Assembly: GCA_037957365.1 (NCBI GenBank)
Contig: JARHVA010008360.1
Coordinates: forward strand, 62,001 to 126,000
Source of the DNA: Torreya grandis
Lineage: Eukaryota > Streptophyta > Pinopsida > Cupressales > Taxaceae
DNA: 64,000 bases
Reading direction: 5' to 3'
The notes beneath the pieces are model-generated. The model searched no databases. It had not been told where the DNA came from and was given only the letters and a program-made list of their open reading frames with translations. This document shows, one piece after another, positions 48,741-61,081 of the stretch (position 1 is the stretch's first letter; each line of letters starts with the position of its first letter). The translations under genes were made by a program, and so were the position numbers.

Positions 48741-50022
48741 AATTGGCTTCACACATACATATTTTGACATATTTACTATACATATTATTTTACATAGATT
48801 TTATTCTTCTATTTTATGTGCCTTATATAGATCGGCATTACTATTAGTATTTCATTTTTTAAATTAAAAAATCCAATAAAAATGTTGACTTTATCTTATT
48901 TATATGATAAACATCATACATATCTACATACACTACAAAATGTTTACACTTTACTTTTAAACATTATACTTTGATTGAGGTAGGGGATGGGGTGATATAG
49001 CTAGATATGATTATACATATTATTTATTTATCTATATGCAAGATATTATTATTAGTTTCAAGGAATCACATTAAGCTATATAGATATACCTATATAGATA
49101 TACTTATATATATATATATATATATATATCCTATTCTTACTCAATTATACAAGATGTACATGTTGTACACATGTGTATGGATATGTTCATGTTATTTATA
49201 GCACATCATTACATTAGATAAGTAAATTTTATATATCACTATTTATAACTTAATTTAGGCCTTTTAGTGAGATTTTATTTTCTTCTTCTATTTTTTATAT
49301 TTCACATGGCACTTGCCTTCTATTTTAATTGGCCTTATTATAAACCACTTGTTTCATATAGCGTGTTATATTTCATTGATCTTAACCACCTAAGTATTGA
49401 CCATATTCTTAGAAATTACATTATTCTTATCGATGATGAAAACATATGTATGAGTACATTTTATCATAACATGCATGGAGTTCTAAAGGAAGACTATAGA
49501 TTCTTATAATCCTTCTCATCTCATTTTTTTAGTTTACGATCCTTGCTCCTTTTTCATTTACATCCCCTTTTTTCATTGTGGTAGTTTTTATTTTATTATA
49601 AGTATATAAATAAAAAATTATAATCATGCTTTCATATGCATTCACATATCTTTTTCCTATAGGGGAATCATACCCAATCATAATATTTATTTACCTATCT
49701 ATATACACATTTTTGCCTATGTGGGAGCATTATTCCCTCATTTGTTTCTCATTAACATATTATGATTTTTACTTTAAACATGACTTTATGATAATTATCC
49801 TATGGGTACATGACATGAGTAATTTAATACTACACATTATACTAATTAAATATGTATCACTTAAACAAACCATATTATTCACATGAAATATTATATATTG
49901 GTGTTGCTTGATTATTAGTACAATATTTATATAAACATAATATTTTTCACTTTATCATTTAATAATAATTGATCTTGTATAAACTTGTCAAACATTGATC
50001 TCCTTAAGTACACACCTTAAAG
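48741..50022 (+). other. Internal region before the plus-strand LTR
   Basis: Holds a (TA)n run at 49,105-49,129. The last ~100 bases (from TAATATTTTTCACTTTATC to CACCTTAAAGGG) match the internal side of the inverted LTR at 41,033, showing that this is element interior ending in a polypurine tract. The open frame 49,267-49,509 contains IILIDDENIC, a possible remnant of a protease active site, but this is weak. Confidence 0.45.
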
Positions 50023-52477
50023 GGTACACTAGAAAAAGGGTGGGTAGGATTTTGGTGCTTTGAAAGAGATGTTGCTACATATGCCATGATCATATAATTC
50101 TGACTACTAGTTTAAATTCTTCATGTTTTTACTAATTACCTCTTTCCATCCTATCCTTACTCAATCATGTCAATTTCCTATATTATACAGCATTGGTTAA
50201 GCCATTATTGTCTATTTATGATCTTTTACCTTAATGTATTGTATCCAATAGTCTAGTGTAGTTATGAACCTATTTTATAACATTTGGTATTGTATTGACC
50301 TAGTTGATATCATTTAGTGATAGCTGACATCTCTTAATTTTATCAACCTAGTCGATACCATCATATTATAGCCTAGATTTGGTTTTGGGTATTATACATC
50401 TATATATACATGACATATTTTATTCTAAACATATCATATACACTCTATTTTCTTTGCTTTCACTTGCAGTTCTTCCTTAAGTCACATTTAGAGGAGTTAG
50501 GTCTATAACATTATTTTGAAGAAACTTGTCTTGTGGAAGTCTTGAATATTCAATAAGATTCATTGGGAGTATTATATGGTCTTTTACCAATGTCTTTAAG
50601 TCTTAACAACCACAATAATCTCTTAAAAATCACCATTCACTAATGTGGAGATTAATGTTTTATGGGTCCACTTTAAGGTAAGTAATTCTAACCTTATACT
50701 CTTTCCTTTATTTAATTATTAAATTATACATTGCTTATTACTTAGTGAATGAATGTGTGTGTATCTTTGTCTAGGTTATCTCTACATTAAAAAAAATTAG
50801 TGTAGTTAAAATATTTCTTATACTTGCCATACTCCATTTTAGGTTTCCTAGACCCCCATTTGTCAACCATGGCACCTTACCCTTTTTATAATTCTAACCC
50901 TTCCCCCTTATGTTATATTAATTTATTTGCACAACCAATTGAATTACTTAAAATCAATCATTTAATTTCATACAGATCTAGTTAGAGATATATTTTTATA
51001 CCATTATCTTAGGTTTTGGAACCATTTATTCTTAGTATATGTGACATAATCACACCTCTTCTAGATATGCAAATCCATTGGCCACTACTTGAATATGAGA
51101 TATCGTAGGATTTATTCTATTAATATTATCCAAGTCCATATCTATTTAGATAGGATAATTGTAGGCTGATCCTAGCTTGTGCATACATTATTCACTTGAC
51201 TACATATTACACTTTGAGGGTATTTTACGAATGCATATTCTCTATAAATAGTTAAAACTACTTATTATTACTTTAGACTCTAATTTTTTCACATTAATAT
51301 TGAAATATAATGGCTATCATTATTCTATATGAATGTATTTGAGCATGTATTTGGCTTTATATTATGTCTTGTTATCTCAATTTGACATTATTTGAGACCT
51401 ATATTACATAATTATCTTGCACTATTTCATGGATAGTGATTTTAAGTAAAATATTTATGCACTTTATCACCTTATGCTTACAACACTCTCTAACTACATG
51501 ACTCATATATTTTCTCTATAAATATGTAGAAACATTAAAACATTTTTAAAAAATTCAAAAAGTTCAAAAATAATAGAATTTTTTCAAAAATAAAAAAATC
51601 ATATGCATCTAAATTTGCTTGCTTCATTTAACATAACTAATATTACTATTGGTTAACACTAATTCTGCTTATCTAATATATCCCATCTAAATTCTGCTAA
51701 TTTATCACCTTCCTAATTATTTGTCTAATGTCTTCCTTCATTATTCTTCATCTACTAGCCATAGTATTATCCTACTTCTTCATTAATTCTTCCAATCATC
51801 TCTTAATCTTATCCTAATGTATCTTGTTCATTATTTGGGAATTTTAAATTCCCATGGCCCACCTACTCACCTACTAGCCTATTCCTAGGCTATCATATAT
51901 CCCTAGTCCCTAATCACTCACATAATTCCTATAAAATCCCCCATATAATCATCATTAAACCTTAAGAATGAGAATATAATTCTTCAATTTTATAACCCTC
52001 TCTATTCTCACCCCTCCTCTCTAGAAGCCTCTAAATCTAAAGGCTTCCAAAGAATTTTAAATTCCTTTTAATTCTCTACCCTAGATCTCCATGATTCAAC
52101 TTTGAATTTTAACCATTTATCCTTCCCTCCTCATTTTATTGAAATAAGACCCATCCTCCATGGAAACCAACTTATGAACCCATAAAGTTTTCATGCCAAT
52201 TGAATCCATGAATCAATACCAAAAATCTAATGATCATGCTGACATAATGTCAAATTTTTGAGTCTAAGGTAATCATTCCAATTTTCTTATTTTTCATCTA
52301 TTTAATCATGATTTAGAGAAATTAGATTTAAGATTAGAATTATATTTTGAATTATCCATTCATCAATTTGTATTTAATTATAATGGATTTAGATCTTACC
52401 TAGGTAGTTTGATGTTTGAGTTTATTTTAGATTAATTACATGATCTTAAATTCATTGTGATAAAATTTCATAATACA
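50023..52477 (+). mobile_element. Gypsy LTR, plus orientation, about 2.45 kb
   Basis: Homologous to the minus-strand LTR at 40,180-41,033 from its first bases. Shared in order: ATCAACCTAGTCGATACCAT, GTTTTGGGTATT, a TATA box (CATCTATATATACATG, ~50,398-50,413), and GGGTCCACTTTAAG|GTAAGT with donor GT at 50,678. The right end is set at TAATACA (52,477) because a primer-binding site starts three bases later. The left side is preceded by a polypurine tract and element interior, so it behaves as a 3' LTR on the left and a 5' LTR on the right. Confidence 0.65.
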
Positions 52478-52480
52478 TTT

Positions 52481-52500
52481 TGGTGACCATGATGGGACTG
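52481..52500 (+). other. Candidate primer-binding site (tRNA-Arg type)
   Basis: TGGTGACCATGATGGGACTG lies three bases after the LTR end. It resembles the TGGCGAC-x-GGGAC class of sites used by many Tat-type elements, with C-to-T and G-to-A differences. The exact tRNA is not certain. Confidence 0.5.
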
Positions 52501-52559
52501 TTAGTCCCAATTTAACAATTATGCATCCTATAAGTGTTTTTGGAAGCTTACAAGTCTAA

Positions 52560-53770
52560 TTTGACAAGAAAAAAAGCCATATTTTTGAAAATTTCCATGC
52601 ACAAGTACAACTTATGGTTTTGCCCAGATATTCATAACTTTGCAATCATGATCTTGTCCTATAAATCATGGTTTTGTGCCAACTATCCAACTTGAATGAT
52701 AATATTTTTTGTGATTTTGATAGGTTTTTACCCTTATGCAATACCACAACTTACAAATTATAATTTTGCACCTAAAATTTTAATTTTGCATACTTAGTCA
52801 TGATTTTGTCTAATTACTGACTATCTATTTCATAGGTTATTCACAATAACACAACTTTGTTAATCATGTTATTGCACTAGTAGTCATGGTTTGGTATTTC
52901 AATCAATAATTTTGTGTTTAACAGATTTTTTATTGTAATAGGTTTATTGGTAATGTCACAACTTCATGACTCATGATATCTCCCTATGAATAATGGTATT
53001 ATAGTTAATTTTTTTTAGTTTAGTCCAAATCTACTAACAATTATCCATTACATCTCTAATATGTAGTGTCAATTTTTTTATTCTCTATTTTTAGAAAAAA
53101 TCAAGGATCATACAGCCCCTTTTGGAAGTTTATTTAACTACTTTAAGTGGTTGACAATATATTTTCTAATAACATCTTTGAAAGGGGTTATATATATATA
53201 TATATATATAGATTATATATATATATATATGAAAGTATGTATGTATGTATGTAATTTGTTGTTTATTGACTATGTGATATCAATAGGAAAGGAAAATGGA
53301 CTATTTTTGCTTCATATCTTCATTGAACTAAACAAATTTTAGGACAAATCTAATAGGAAATACCTTTCTATTTTGCTAACTGGGATTTATCCATTTTGCT
53401 ACAAAAATCTTATCTTAATTTAAAAATTTGATACATAATCTACCATGATGTTTTCTATGCATAATCCTTAAGCATTTATATCCAATATAGACTAGTTTAT
53501 ATCATCAAAGTCTCTCTTTTGGTCAAAAATCTAAACTTTTGAAGTCTTGAATTTTATTGTAAAACTTTTAATCACTCAATCATGATATCACCCTGATAAT
53601 CATTACATTACTCAAATAGTCACATTTTTGCCTAACTATCATGGTTAACTATCTCCTAAAAAATTTTGATTTCATGAATTGTGATATTGCACTGGTAGTT
53701 GTGATGTTACAATCTGAAGTTGTGATTTGCACTTAGTTTGCCTTTAAAATTATCATTTTTGAGTGTATTT
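52560..53770 (+). repeat. Degenerate leader repeat around TCATGATTTTG
   Basis: Variants of AATCATGATTTTGTAC and ATCATGGTTTTGTGCC recur roughly every 50-80 bases (near 52,610, 52,650, 52,715, 52,795, 52,865, 52,890, 52,960, 53,575, 53,640, 53,690), often preceded by CACAACTT. The array lies between the primer-binding site and any coding sequence, i.e. in the leader. Confidence 0.45.
53189..53252. repeat. (TA)n and (GTAT)n microsatellites
   Basis: TA runs at 53,189-53,210 and 53,214-53,230 are followed by GTAT repeats at 53,235-53,252. The open frame 53,151-53,342 runs through them and is not a gene. Confidence 0.95.
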
Positions 53771-54860
53771 TCAATCATATTTTGTGATTTTTGAGTCATT
53801 TTGAGCCACCCCCAAATCCCCACATCATGTCCCACTCACCCAAAGGAGTTATAGAGCCAACTCATGATTATTTTAAGGTGTTTTTCTTAAGGTCTAACAC
53901 TATGTTCTTTACAGGAGTGAATCTAGAGGCTATTTTATCTTGTTAACCCCATATTTTTTAGGTCATATTTGGGTCTCAAATCTTGTCTTGTAGGTTTTCC
54001 CTCATTATTATAAAATAAACTACTAATCATTTGTTTTATAGGTTACCTCTTCAAAAGTACCACTTGAAACTATTAATCTTTGCTTGCAAGCCACCTATCA
54101 AAGACCTTGTTGGCATTTTAAAAATAATTTTTAAATCATTTTGTTTCATATCTTATATATTATTTCCTCTTTTTAATATCTCACATTTAATCTTAACTAA
54201 TTAATTAATCCTTTTATCTATCTATTTGTTACCTAAGGGATATGGTGGGGTATGATTTCTTCCTTGTATCCTTGCAACATTTCTTGGAGGATAAAAAATA
54301 ACATTAAAACCCTCCCCATTTTTTATTTTCTAGGGGTCAGTAATATGGATTTCACCACCACACTAGACCAAACTTTATGTTATGATGGAGTATAAACATT
54401 AGGGGAGATATCATTAAGTTCATAAGTAAAATTACCCATAAAGGGTTCCATGGAGTAAGGGTTGATTAAACTCTAATATGCATGGTGGTTAGACAATATC
54501 CTATATAGATTTAGGCCCCAATATGCCTTAATGTATATTAGGGATTCCCCTACACACCTTATGCAAACCTAGTTTAGGACCTTTCAGCTATAACATGCAT
54601 TTTTCTATAGGGAGTAGGATAAACCCCTAAGAAGTCATTAAGGGTAGATAGGTTTTAGAAGGTTTGGTTAATTTCATAATTGGACACCAGCATATAGCCT
54701 CACCTACAAAGTTTTTAGATGGTACAGATGTTGAGTTACACACACTTGAGTTTACTAATAGTAGGTTTGTGGTTTTCTTGATTGGATGTGTGTTGTGCTA
54801 AACCAGTGGTATTTGTGATCCAAGTTAGTCTTTACCCAAACCTATACATGCATATCTAGG
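53771..54860. other. No gene recognised
   Basis: TTCTTTACAG at 53,907-53,916 is a good splice-acceptor-like sequence and could pair with the LTR donor at 50,678. No coding motif was found downstream. Confidence 0.3.
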
Positions 54861-55890
54861 TCTTTTGTACATATCATCTTTAACATCCTTTCCTCATCAT
54901 TCTATAATTTTTGTATGTCCTTATACCATCATCCTTTTGTATCTATCATCATGTACATCCTTCTCATCACCCCCTTATACATATTATGTTTTGTACATCC
55001 TTTTTCATGTCTCATATTATCCTCCATATCCCATCATGTCTTCATCTTGTCCTAGTCTAGTCATCTTCACCCATCATTGGTCATACTCCCATCACCTACA
55101 TATCCCCATCACCTACATATCCTAATCACATCTTTTCTTGTCATCCACATCTTATCCTAAGCCTACCCCATCCATAACTAATCATTTATCTTGCCCTTAC
55201 ATTCATGACCCATCTATTATAACCATGTCTTATCTTATCCTAGTTGGCTCTTTAGGTCACATATGTGTCCAAAACATCCCCATCATTACCCTTCATCACT
55301 TCATTATCACCTATCATCATACTTGTCCTTATCCCATTATCCTAATCACCTTCATCACATAATCCTATCCCCTCCCATCTTGAGCAAATTAGTCTAAGGC
55401 TTGAGATATTCCTTTTGTCATTTCATATCATCCCGTCATTTTAGTCCACTATCACTCATCATTTAGTCATATCTCATATCTATTCAATGTCTTTCTAGCA
55501 TCTTATCATTTTGTGGGTTTTAATCTAGCAACACATCAATCATCAATCTAATCATCTTTCTTTTTCATAACTAGCACCCATCCAATCATCATCTTTCTAG
55601 TTTGAATTTAGGAACCCATCAAATCCCTAATCCCTTTTCCTAGCTTTAAAACTAGGCATTATTAATAGGTCTTTAGCACCTATTTTACTATCAGTATGAA
55701 ATATGATCCTTGTCATATATAATTTTCATCACATTTCATACATCTCATCCTCATCATAACTTATCATACTATCTTGGACATTTAGACCTACCTTGTTCAA
55801 GAGACCATATCTAATCCCTCGACCCTTTTCATCATCCATCATCATGAAGTTAGACCCCACTTTCATAAACCAATACATATTTTCCAACAA
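54861..55890 (+). other. Pyrimidine-skewed low-complexity region
   Basis: Dense CATC, CATCAT and TCCAT words make long but meaningless plus-strand open frames (54,865-55,125, 55,138-55,362) of Ser/Pro/Ile/His. The plus strand is strongly C and T rich compared with the minus strand. Confidence 0.6.
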
Positions 55891-55892
55891 GG

Positions 55893-58319
55893 ATGAGATA
55901 CTCTTGCATTTATTTAATATGGATTCCCCACTTCTTGAAGGTGTTGACCCCCTTCAAATCATTTCACCTTAATCCCAAAATCATTAATGTGAGTCCCATT
56001 CCAATCCTACATCGACTAGTCATAACCCTTAAATTGCATATTCCCATACTAGCCAAGGGAATCCAATCTTGGCCACCTCATCTACTACCAGTCTATCTAC
56101 CCAATCACATCACCAACCATCTAATATAAAGTCTAATGCTTCCATGTCTAAGTCACAAAGTGAAGTGGTTCCTTATATTCACTTTCCTATATCCTTGGAA
56201 TCATTTTTCCAATAACTAATCACCACTAACATTATGGTCCATTTAACCATAAAATATCTTGATCCCAATAAGCCTAAGCCATTTGGGTATAAGCTAATAA
56301 ATATTATTCATATCATCAAACCTGGGGCATATAATCAATCGATGTCAAAATTTATAAGACTATGTCTAAGACCTCATTGATAATGGTGACACAGTAATCA
56401 AGGGAGAGCCAAATGAGTCTACATCCTAGGGTGCACATGAAGAGGAATGCCAAGATTCTATTCCCAATCATGATAAAAACCTTCCCATTCTAATCCAAAG
56501 TTAAGACACCACATCCTCCATCCAACACAGGTCTATTCCCCATGAGCCTAATCCTCCCATATCTCCTGAGACCTTTCATGGGCCTATTTTTACAAAATCC
56601 ATTATTCTTTTATCATCTCCCCCTCACCCATCATATCACAAATCCCATTTTGAGAGGTCAATCATGGATAATGAATCTTACACTAACATCATTACATCAT
56701 GTACATCAAAGCCAATACAAGTCTTATATGTATCATGATCATGTTCAACACTTTTATTAGAGTTAGATTCTTCATTAGAAACATCATCCCTCATTGATAT
56801 TATAGTAGATATTGATAATTCCTATATTTTTTAGGATACCTCTAATCCAAGTACCTATAATACATCATAAGGCATACCTTTGGATCCAAATTAGGATGAT
56901 AAAGTCATAACATATTTATTAAAAACTTTATTTATTGAAGATTATCAATGTGAATCTAATCATACCTTAGATGTGTTTACTACAACTAGTCTTAGTGATC
57001 CTTTTATTAATCTTGAGGAGATTTTCTCCAATGTCAAAATTAGGTCTCCTAGGAACCCCTATGAAGACAATGTTTCCCAATCAGCACTTGTTGACCTCAT
57101 CATACCATATCCACCACCTTCATTAATAATAGACCCCTTTTTTCCTATTAATAATCATTTAATCACTTCCTTTCATAGGGACATATAGGAACATCCATCA
57201 TTAGACCCTTCCTTAAACAATATAACAAGTGCCCCAATATGGAGGTCTAAGACCATTTTCAAAAATTCAATCATAATACAATCATGTTTGATCCCATTAG
57301 TTGAAATTAGGAAGCATCGTATCATCATCCTAATCCAAAAGTGTCTTCCCATAGTGAATCCCAAAATTAGGCACTAGGGGACTATCAAAGTCAAATTAAT
57401 CATCATTCATCAAGTAAAAAAATCAATATCCTCAAACGAATCCCAAAATCAAGTACCAAGGGGAAATCAAAGTCAAAACCAATCATTAAATCTAAATAAT
57501 ATCAAAATCACTATTAGCATGGCTAATTATCCATCAAATAATTGGATCAAAGATGAACCACAAAATCAAAGCATCTTGGATCCCTTATAGTATTTTTTCA
57601 ACTGGCACTAATCAAATGAAGAATGTCTAACATATCCCATAATGTATGTGATTACTAGTCCTAAATCACCCATCATACCATCCTATCATTCTTTCAAATC
57701 CCATCCATCCTCATCAAAATATAATTATATCCATACCTCACATCACCCACCCAAGGTACATTATCTCTTATAGGGGTGACAATGACACCAGGTCTAGATA
57801 TATGGAGGGGTAACCATCAAGAATAACTAAAGGTCATGAGGACATTAATACATCCATTGGAGACAACATGGACCTAGCATCACATATATCTAGAATAGGT
57901 GTCAGTTGAAGATCTAACAATTTTTATCATTCCTACATCTCATACCTACATCCAATAAAATTTAGATGCCCAAAAAGTTAAAAAGGTCAAAAAAAGGGAA
58001 ACAAAAATCATTCATCTAATGGTGAAAAATAGTCTTCTATCACCTTGGATAAGTACCATGATGAAAAATAGTTTTTGGCATCATGGTAAAATAATCTATT
58101 ATTTGCATTATACTTCATCACTTGGGGGGAAAATCCATCCATTTCATATCCCTTGTTAATCTATCCTTTGTCCATCTCCTCCATCCATTTTCATTACCCA
58201 TCATCCATAATCATATCATGCATCCTACTATATCCATCATTTATTCTTGTCTTAATCTTTATAAGGAAGTGGAAGATGTCTTGAGAAATGTTCAAGAATC
58301 ATCTTGGCATATCTTTTAA
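55893..58319 (+). pseudogene. Unrecognised coding-like region, Ser/Asn/Pro rich
   Basis: From MDSPLLEGVDPL near 55,920 onward a plus-strand frame can be followed with interruptions. It includes SEVVPYIHFPISLESFF near 56,160, KYLDPNKPKPFGYKLI near 56,260, and an open part 56,973-57,188 (FTTTSLSDPFINLEEIFSNV, then RSPRNPYEDN). Lys/Asn/Gln-rich sequence follows near 57,430-57,580. Later words include KEVEDVLRNVQESSWHIF at 58,265-58,318. It lies downstream of the LTR and primer-binding site in the position of gag or a leader ORF of a non-autonomous element, but no gag core, zinc knuckle or protease is seen. Confidence 0.35.
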
Positions 58320-59738
58320 TGAACACTCAAGAAACTAAACATTTGTTTCCTTCATGATGTGGTCATTGGAAATCCCTAGTCCCTTCTTCCTTGGTCATCA
58401 TCCCCTTTTCTACTTCATCCTCATCCTTTTTTTCATCCCACGCATCATTCCATCTATCTTCATTCTAGTTTTTAGGCTAGGCATTCCCTTTGATAGTAAC
58501 TCCTTTTGTATAGTGTATATACATATTCCAAAAAAATCCCTAAAAATTAAAATATGTCAAAAACCCTAAAAAACATAAAAGTTAAAAAAAGCTAAAAATA
58601 TTCCATCATGTCTTGTCTTATGCTAAAAACCATTTTATATCCTAAGAATCCCTATCCTCCATGCACCATCTAATACCCATCTTCCATCTGTCTCATATTC
58701 TCCTATTCATCATCCTTAAATACTATATTTTAGTCTTGAAATCTAATCTTGGTGGTCACCCATCCCTTCATATCTTCAATCTCATCCTTTTGAATAGGTA
58801 TTATCAACATACATAACCTTGTCAAATATTTTAATCTAACACCCATCACCTCTCTATCAATGGCTTTTCATACCTATCACCCATCCAATCATTACTTTAC
58901 TAGCATTAAGGTATTTAATCCCATCACCTCCTCTTCTTGATAGATTGGAATCTTACGAGGTTTTTAATTTTGTTAACCCTTAGTCATTATAATATTTTAG
59001 ATCATTTACCATCCATGCATCATATTTATAAATCATCATCCTTTGACCACTATTAGATTTGATTTCAAGGTTAAACTAGTATCCAAAACTTCATCCTCAA
59101 TCATCACACCTCACCATTTACACACCTCCATTATCCAAACCCTAATCCTGATCATTGTTATCCTATCCAAATCCATTTCTATCGCTATTTAATAATCATC
59201 TTAGTTCAGTCCATCACCCAATCACTCATCCCATCATTAGATAAGACATTGTGATAGTGCATGTAGATACTTATGTGTATTAATTATATGTTCTATGTTT
59301 TTTTGTTTAAATCATGTATATATCTTATTTGTCTTATGGTTTATTTACATCATGTTTCTTTTTATCTATTGGTAAATGAATGAGGATGTTTTGAGGTCAC
59401 CAAAACTACCATAATTCTTCTAGGTGCCCTTAAGGATGCATAGTTTGTTATTTACTCATGCGCTTTGATACAACATCCTCTTGGTCATTCTTATATCATG
59501 GGTAAAAATACCAAGTGATATATCTATTGGGTTTATTAGACTATGATGATCACTATGATATTTTTGATTTCTTGATATTCTACACCCTCATTATTTATCT
59601 AATCTTCCTTCTTCCCATCACTAATTTAATCCTCTCCACCCATCTGACTAACATACAATATGAAATCTGATAGAGGATATTCCATCTAACAGATGAAAGA
59701 AAGCACTAACAAGTGCAAAGACATGTCCCTCAAAAACC
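58320..59738. other. Pyrimidine-rich spacer and LINE 5' region
   Basis: CATC-rich sequence continues to about 59,250. The last ~100 bases before 59,739 are less biased and probably form the LINE 5' untranslated region; its exact start was not found. The open frame 58,354-58,569 is not a recognised gene. Confidence 0.4.
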
Positions 59739-61081
59739 ATGTCGAGCCTCCCTATTACCTCTAAGGGCATGGCCTTGAATATCCCAGATGATCTAGTGGA
59801 GGAAATCATGGCATCCCTGGACCTTACATTGGTAGGTAAGTTTTTCTCATTCTATCCTAATATTGAAATGGTAAGAAATGGGTTTTGTCTAGGTGTAAAG
59901 TTAAGGGTAGTGTATCAATCACTGCCATGGCAAGAGCCCTATTCCTTTTTAGATTTATGAATAGGGATGACATGATAACTAATTTTGCTAGAGGACCATG
60001 GTTGTATGGCCCACATTATCTTGCCTTATGCTCATGGAAACTAGGATTTGATCCTAACTCAGACCTTAATAAGTCTGCTCTTGCTTGGGTAAGACTACTA
60101 GGGTTCCCATTGGAATTCTGGGATGCAAAAATCATCACAGCTATTGACTATTCTATTGGCCAATATGTCACTATAGATCACACAACCAGAACAAAGTCTA
60201 GATGTGTGTATGCTAGATTATGTGTCAATGTTGAAATTAATAGGACTCACCCTATGTCTATAGAGCTAAAATCTAAATATGGGACTTGGACTCAGCGGAT
60301 CACATATGAAAATGCTACCACTTTCTATCAAAAATGTAAGAGAAAGTGACATTTAATGACATAATGCAAAGTAAAGAAAATGGGAAGGAAAGATGATTCC
60401 CAGGTTGAATGGGAGGATCAGTCTCTCAACCATAAAAAGAATAACAAGTAGGGAATGGGGAGCAATGTGGAAAACCCTGACAATACAGAAAAGGTAGAGG
60501 AGCAGATGGGTAATGAGGATATCACTGGTAGTGGGGGAAAAGCTATCCTAAAGGAAAATATAGTATCGGATGATAGTCAAAAGGCTATATTAGACACAAC
60601 CAACCCTCTAGACAAACAGACTAATATGTCTAAGGAAGGTGAAATAGGTACCCATATGATAGAGGAAGACAATGCAGAAGACAAAGTTTTAAGAGATGGA
60701 TAGGAAAAAGTAACTCCAAAAATATATCCTACTAAAGGAGAAGTAGACTTATAGTTAAACATAGACATTTTCCATGCTCTAGAAGTTGGAGACCAAGCAA
60801 CAAATTATTCAGTAATAGGTGAAACAGGACAAAATGGTAGCAATGAATAGGAGGAATGGGTTACCCCAAAGAAAAAGAACTGAAAAGGTAAAAAATTTGT
60901 AGATGTTGGCACTAATCCCAAATAAGGGAGGCCAAAGCTAAGAGAAACAAGACTACGAGAGATTGCTAGGGATATTTTTAGTGGTAAATAGAAAACACTA
61001 GAGACCAACCCCTCAAACCTTCTAAATGAGAATATTATCTTAGAACCTGAGGGGCTTCAACAGTCCCTAAAAATAGTTTGA
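59739..61081 (+). pseudogene. LINE ORF1 (nucleic-acid-binding, DUF4283-like)
   Basis: Starts at ATG 59,739 (MSSLPITSKGMAL). Residues 30-45 read VGKFFSFYPNIEMVRNG, typical of the DUF4283 domain in plant LINE ORF1. A frameshift near 59,885 moves reading to a second frame: KVKGSVSITAMARALFLF, FARGPWLYGPHYLALCSW, then AWVRLLGFPLEFWD. A CCHC knuckle at ~60,330-60,370 (FYQKCKRK-stop-HLMT-stop-CK) has its first Cys changed to Tyr. After it the same frame continues through an acidic linker (60,455-60,703) to RPKLRETRLREIARDIFSGK near 60,930. Its end overlaps the ORF2 start at 61,026. The protein would bind LINE RNA in the ribonucleoprotein; this copy is dead through a frameshift and about ten stops. 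Confidence 0.87.

Noticed and set aside
54865..55362. Two open frames of 74-86 residues
   Set aside because: They arise from CATC low-complexity sequence and show no protein motif.
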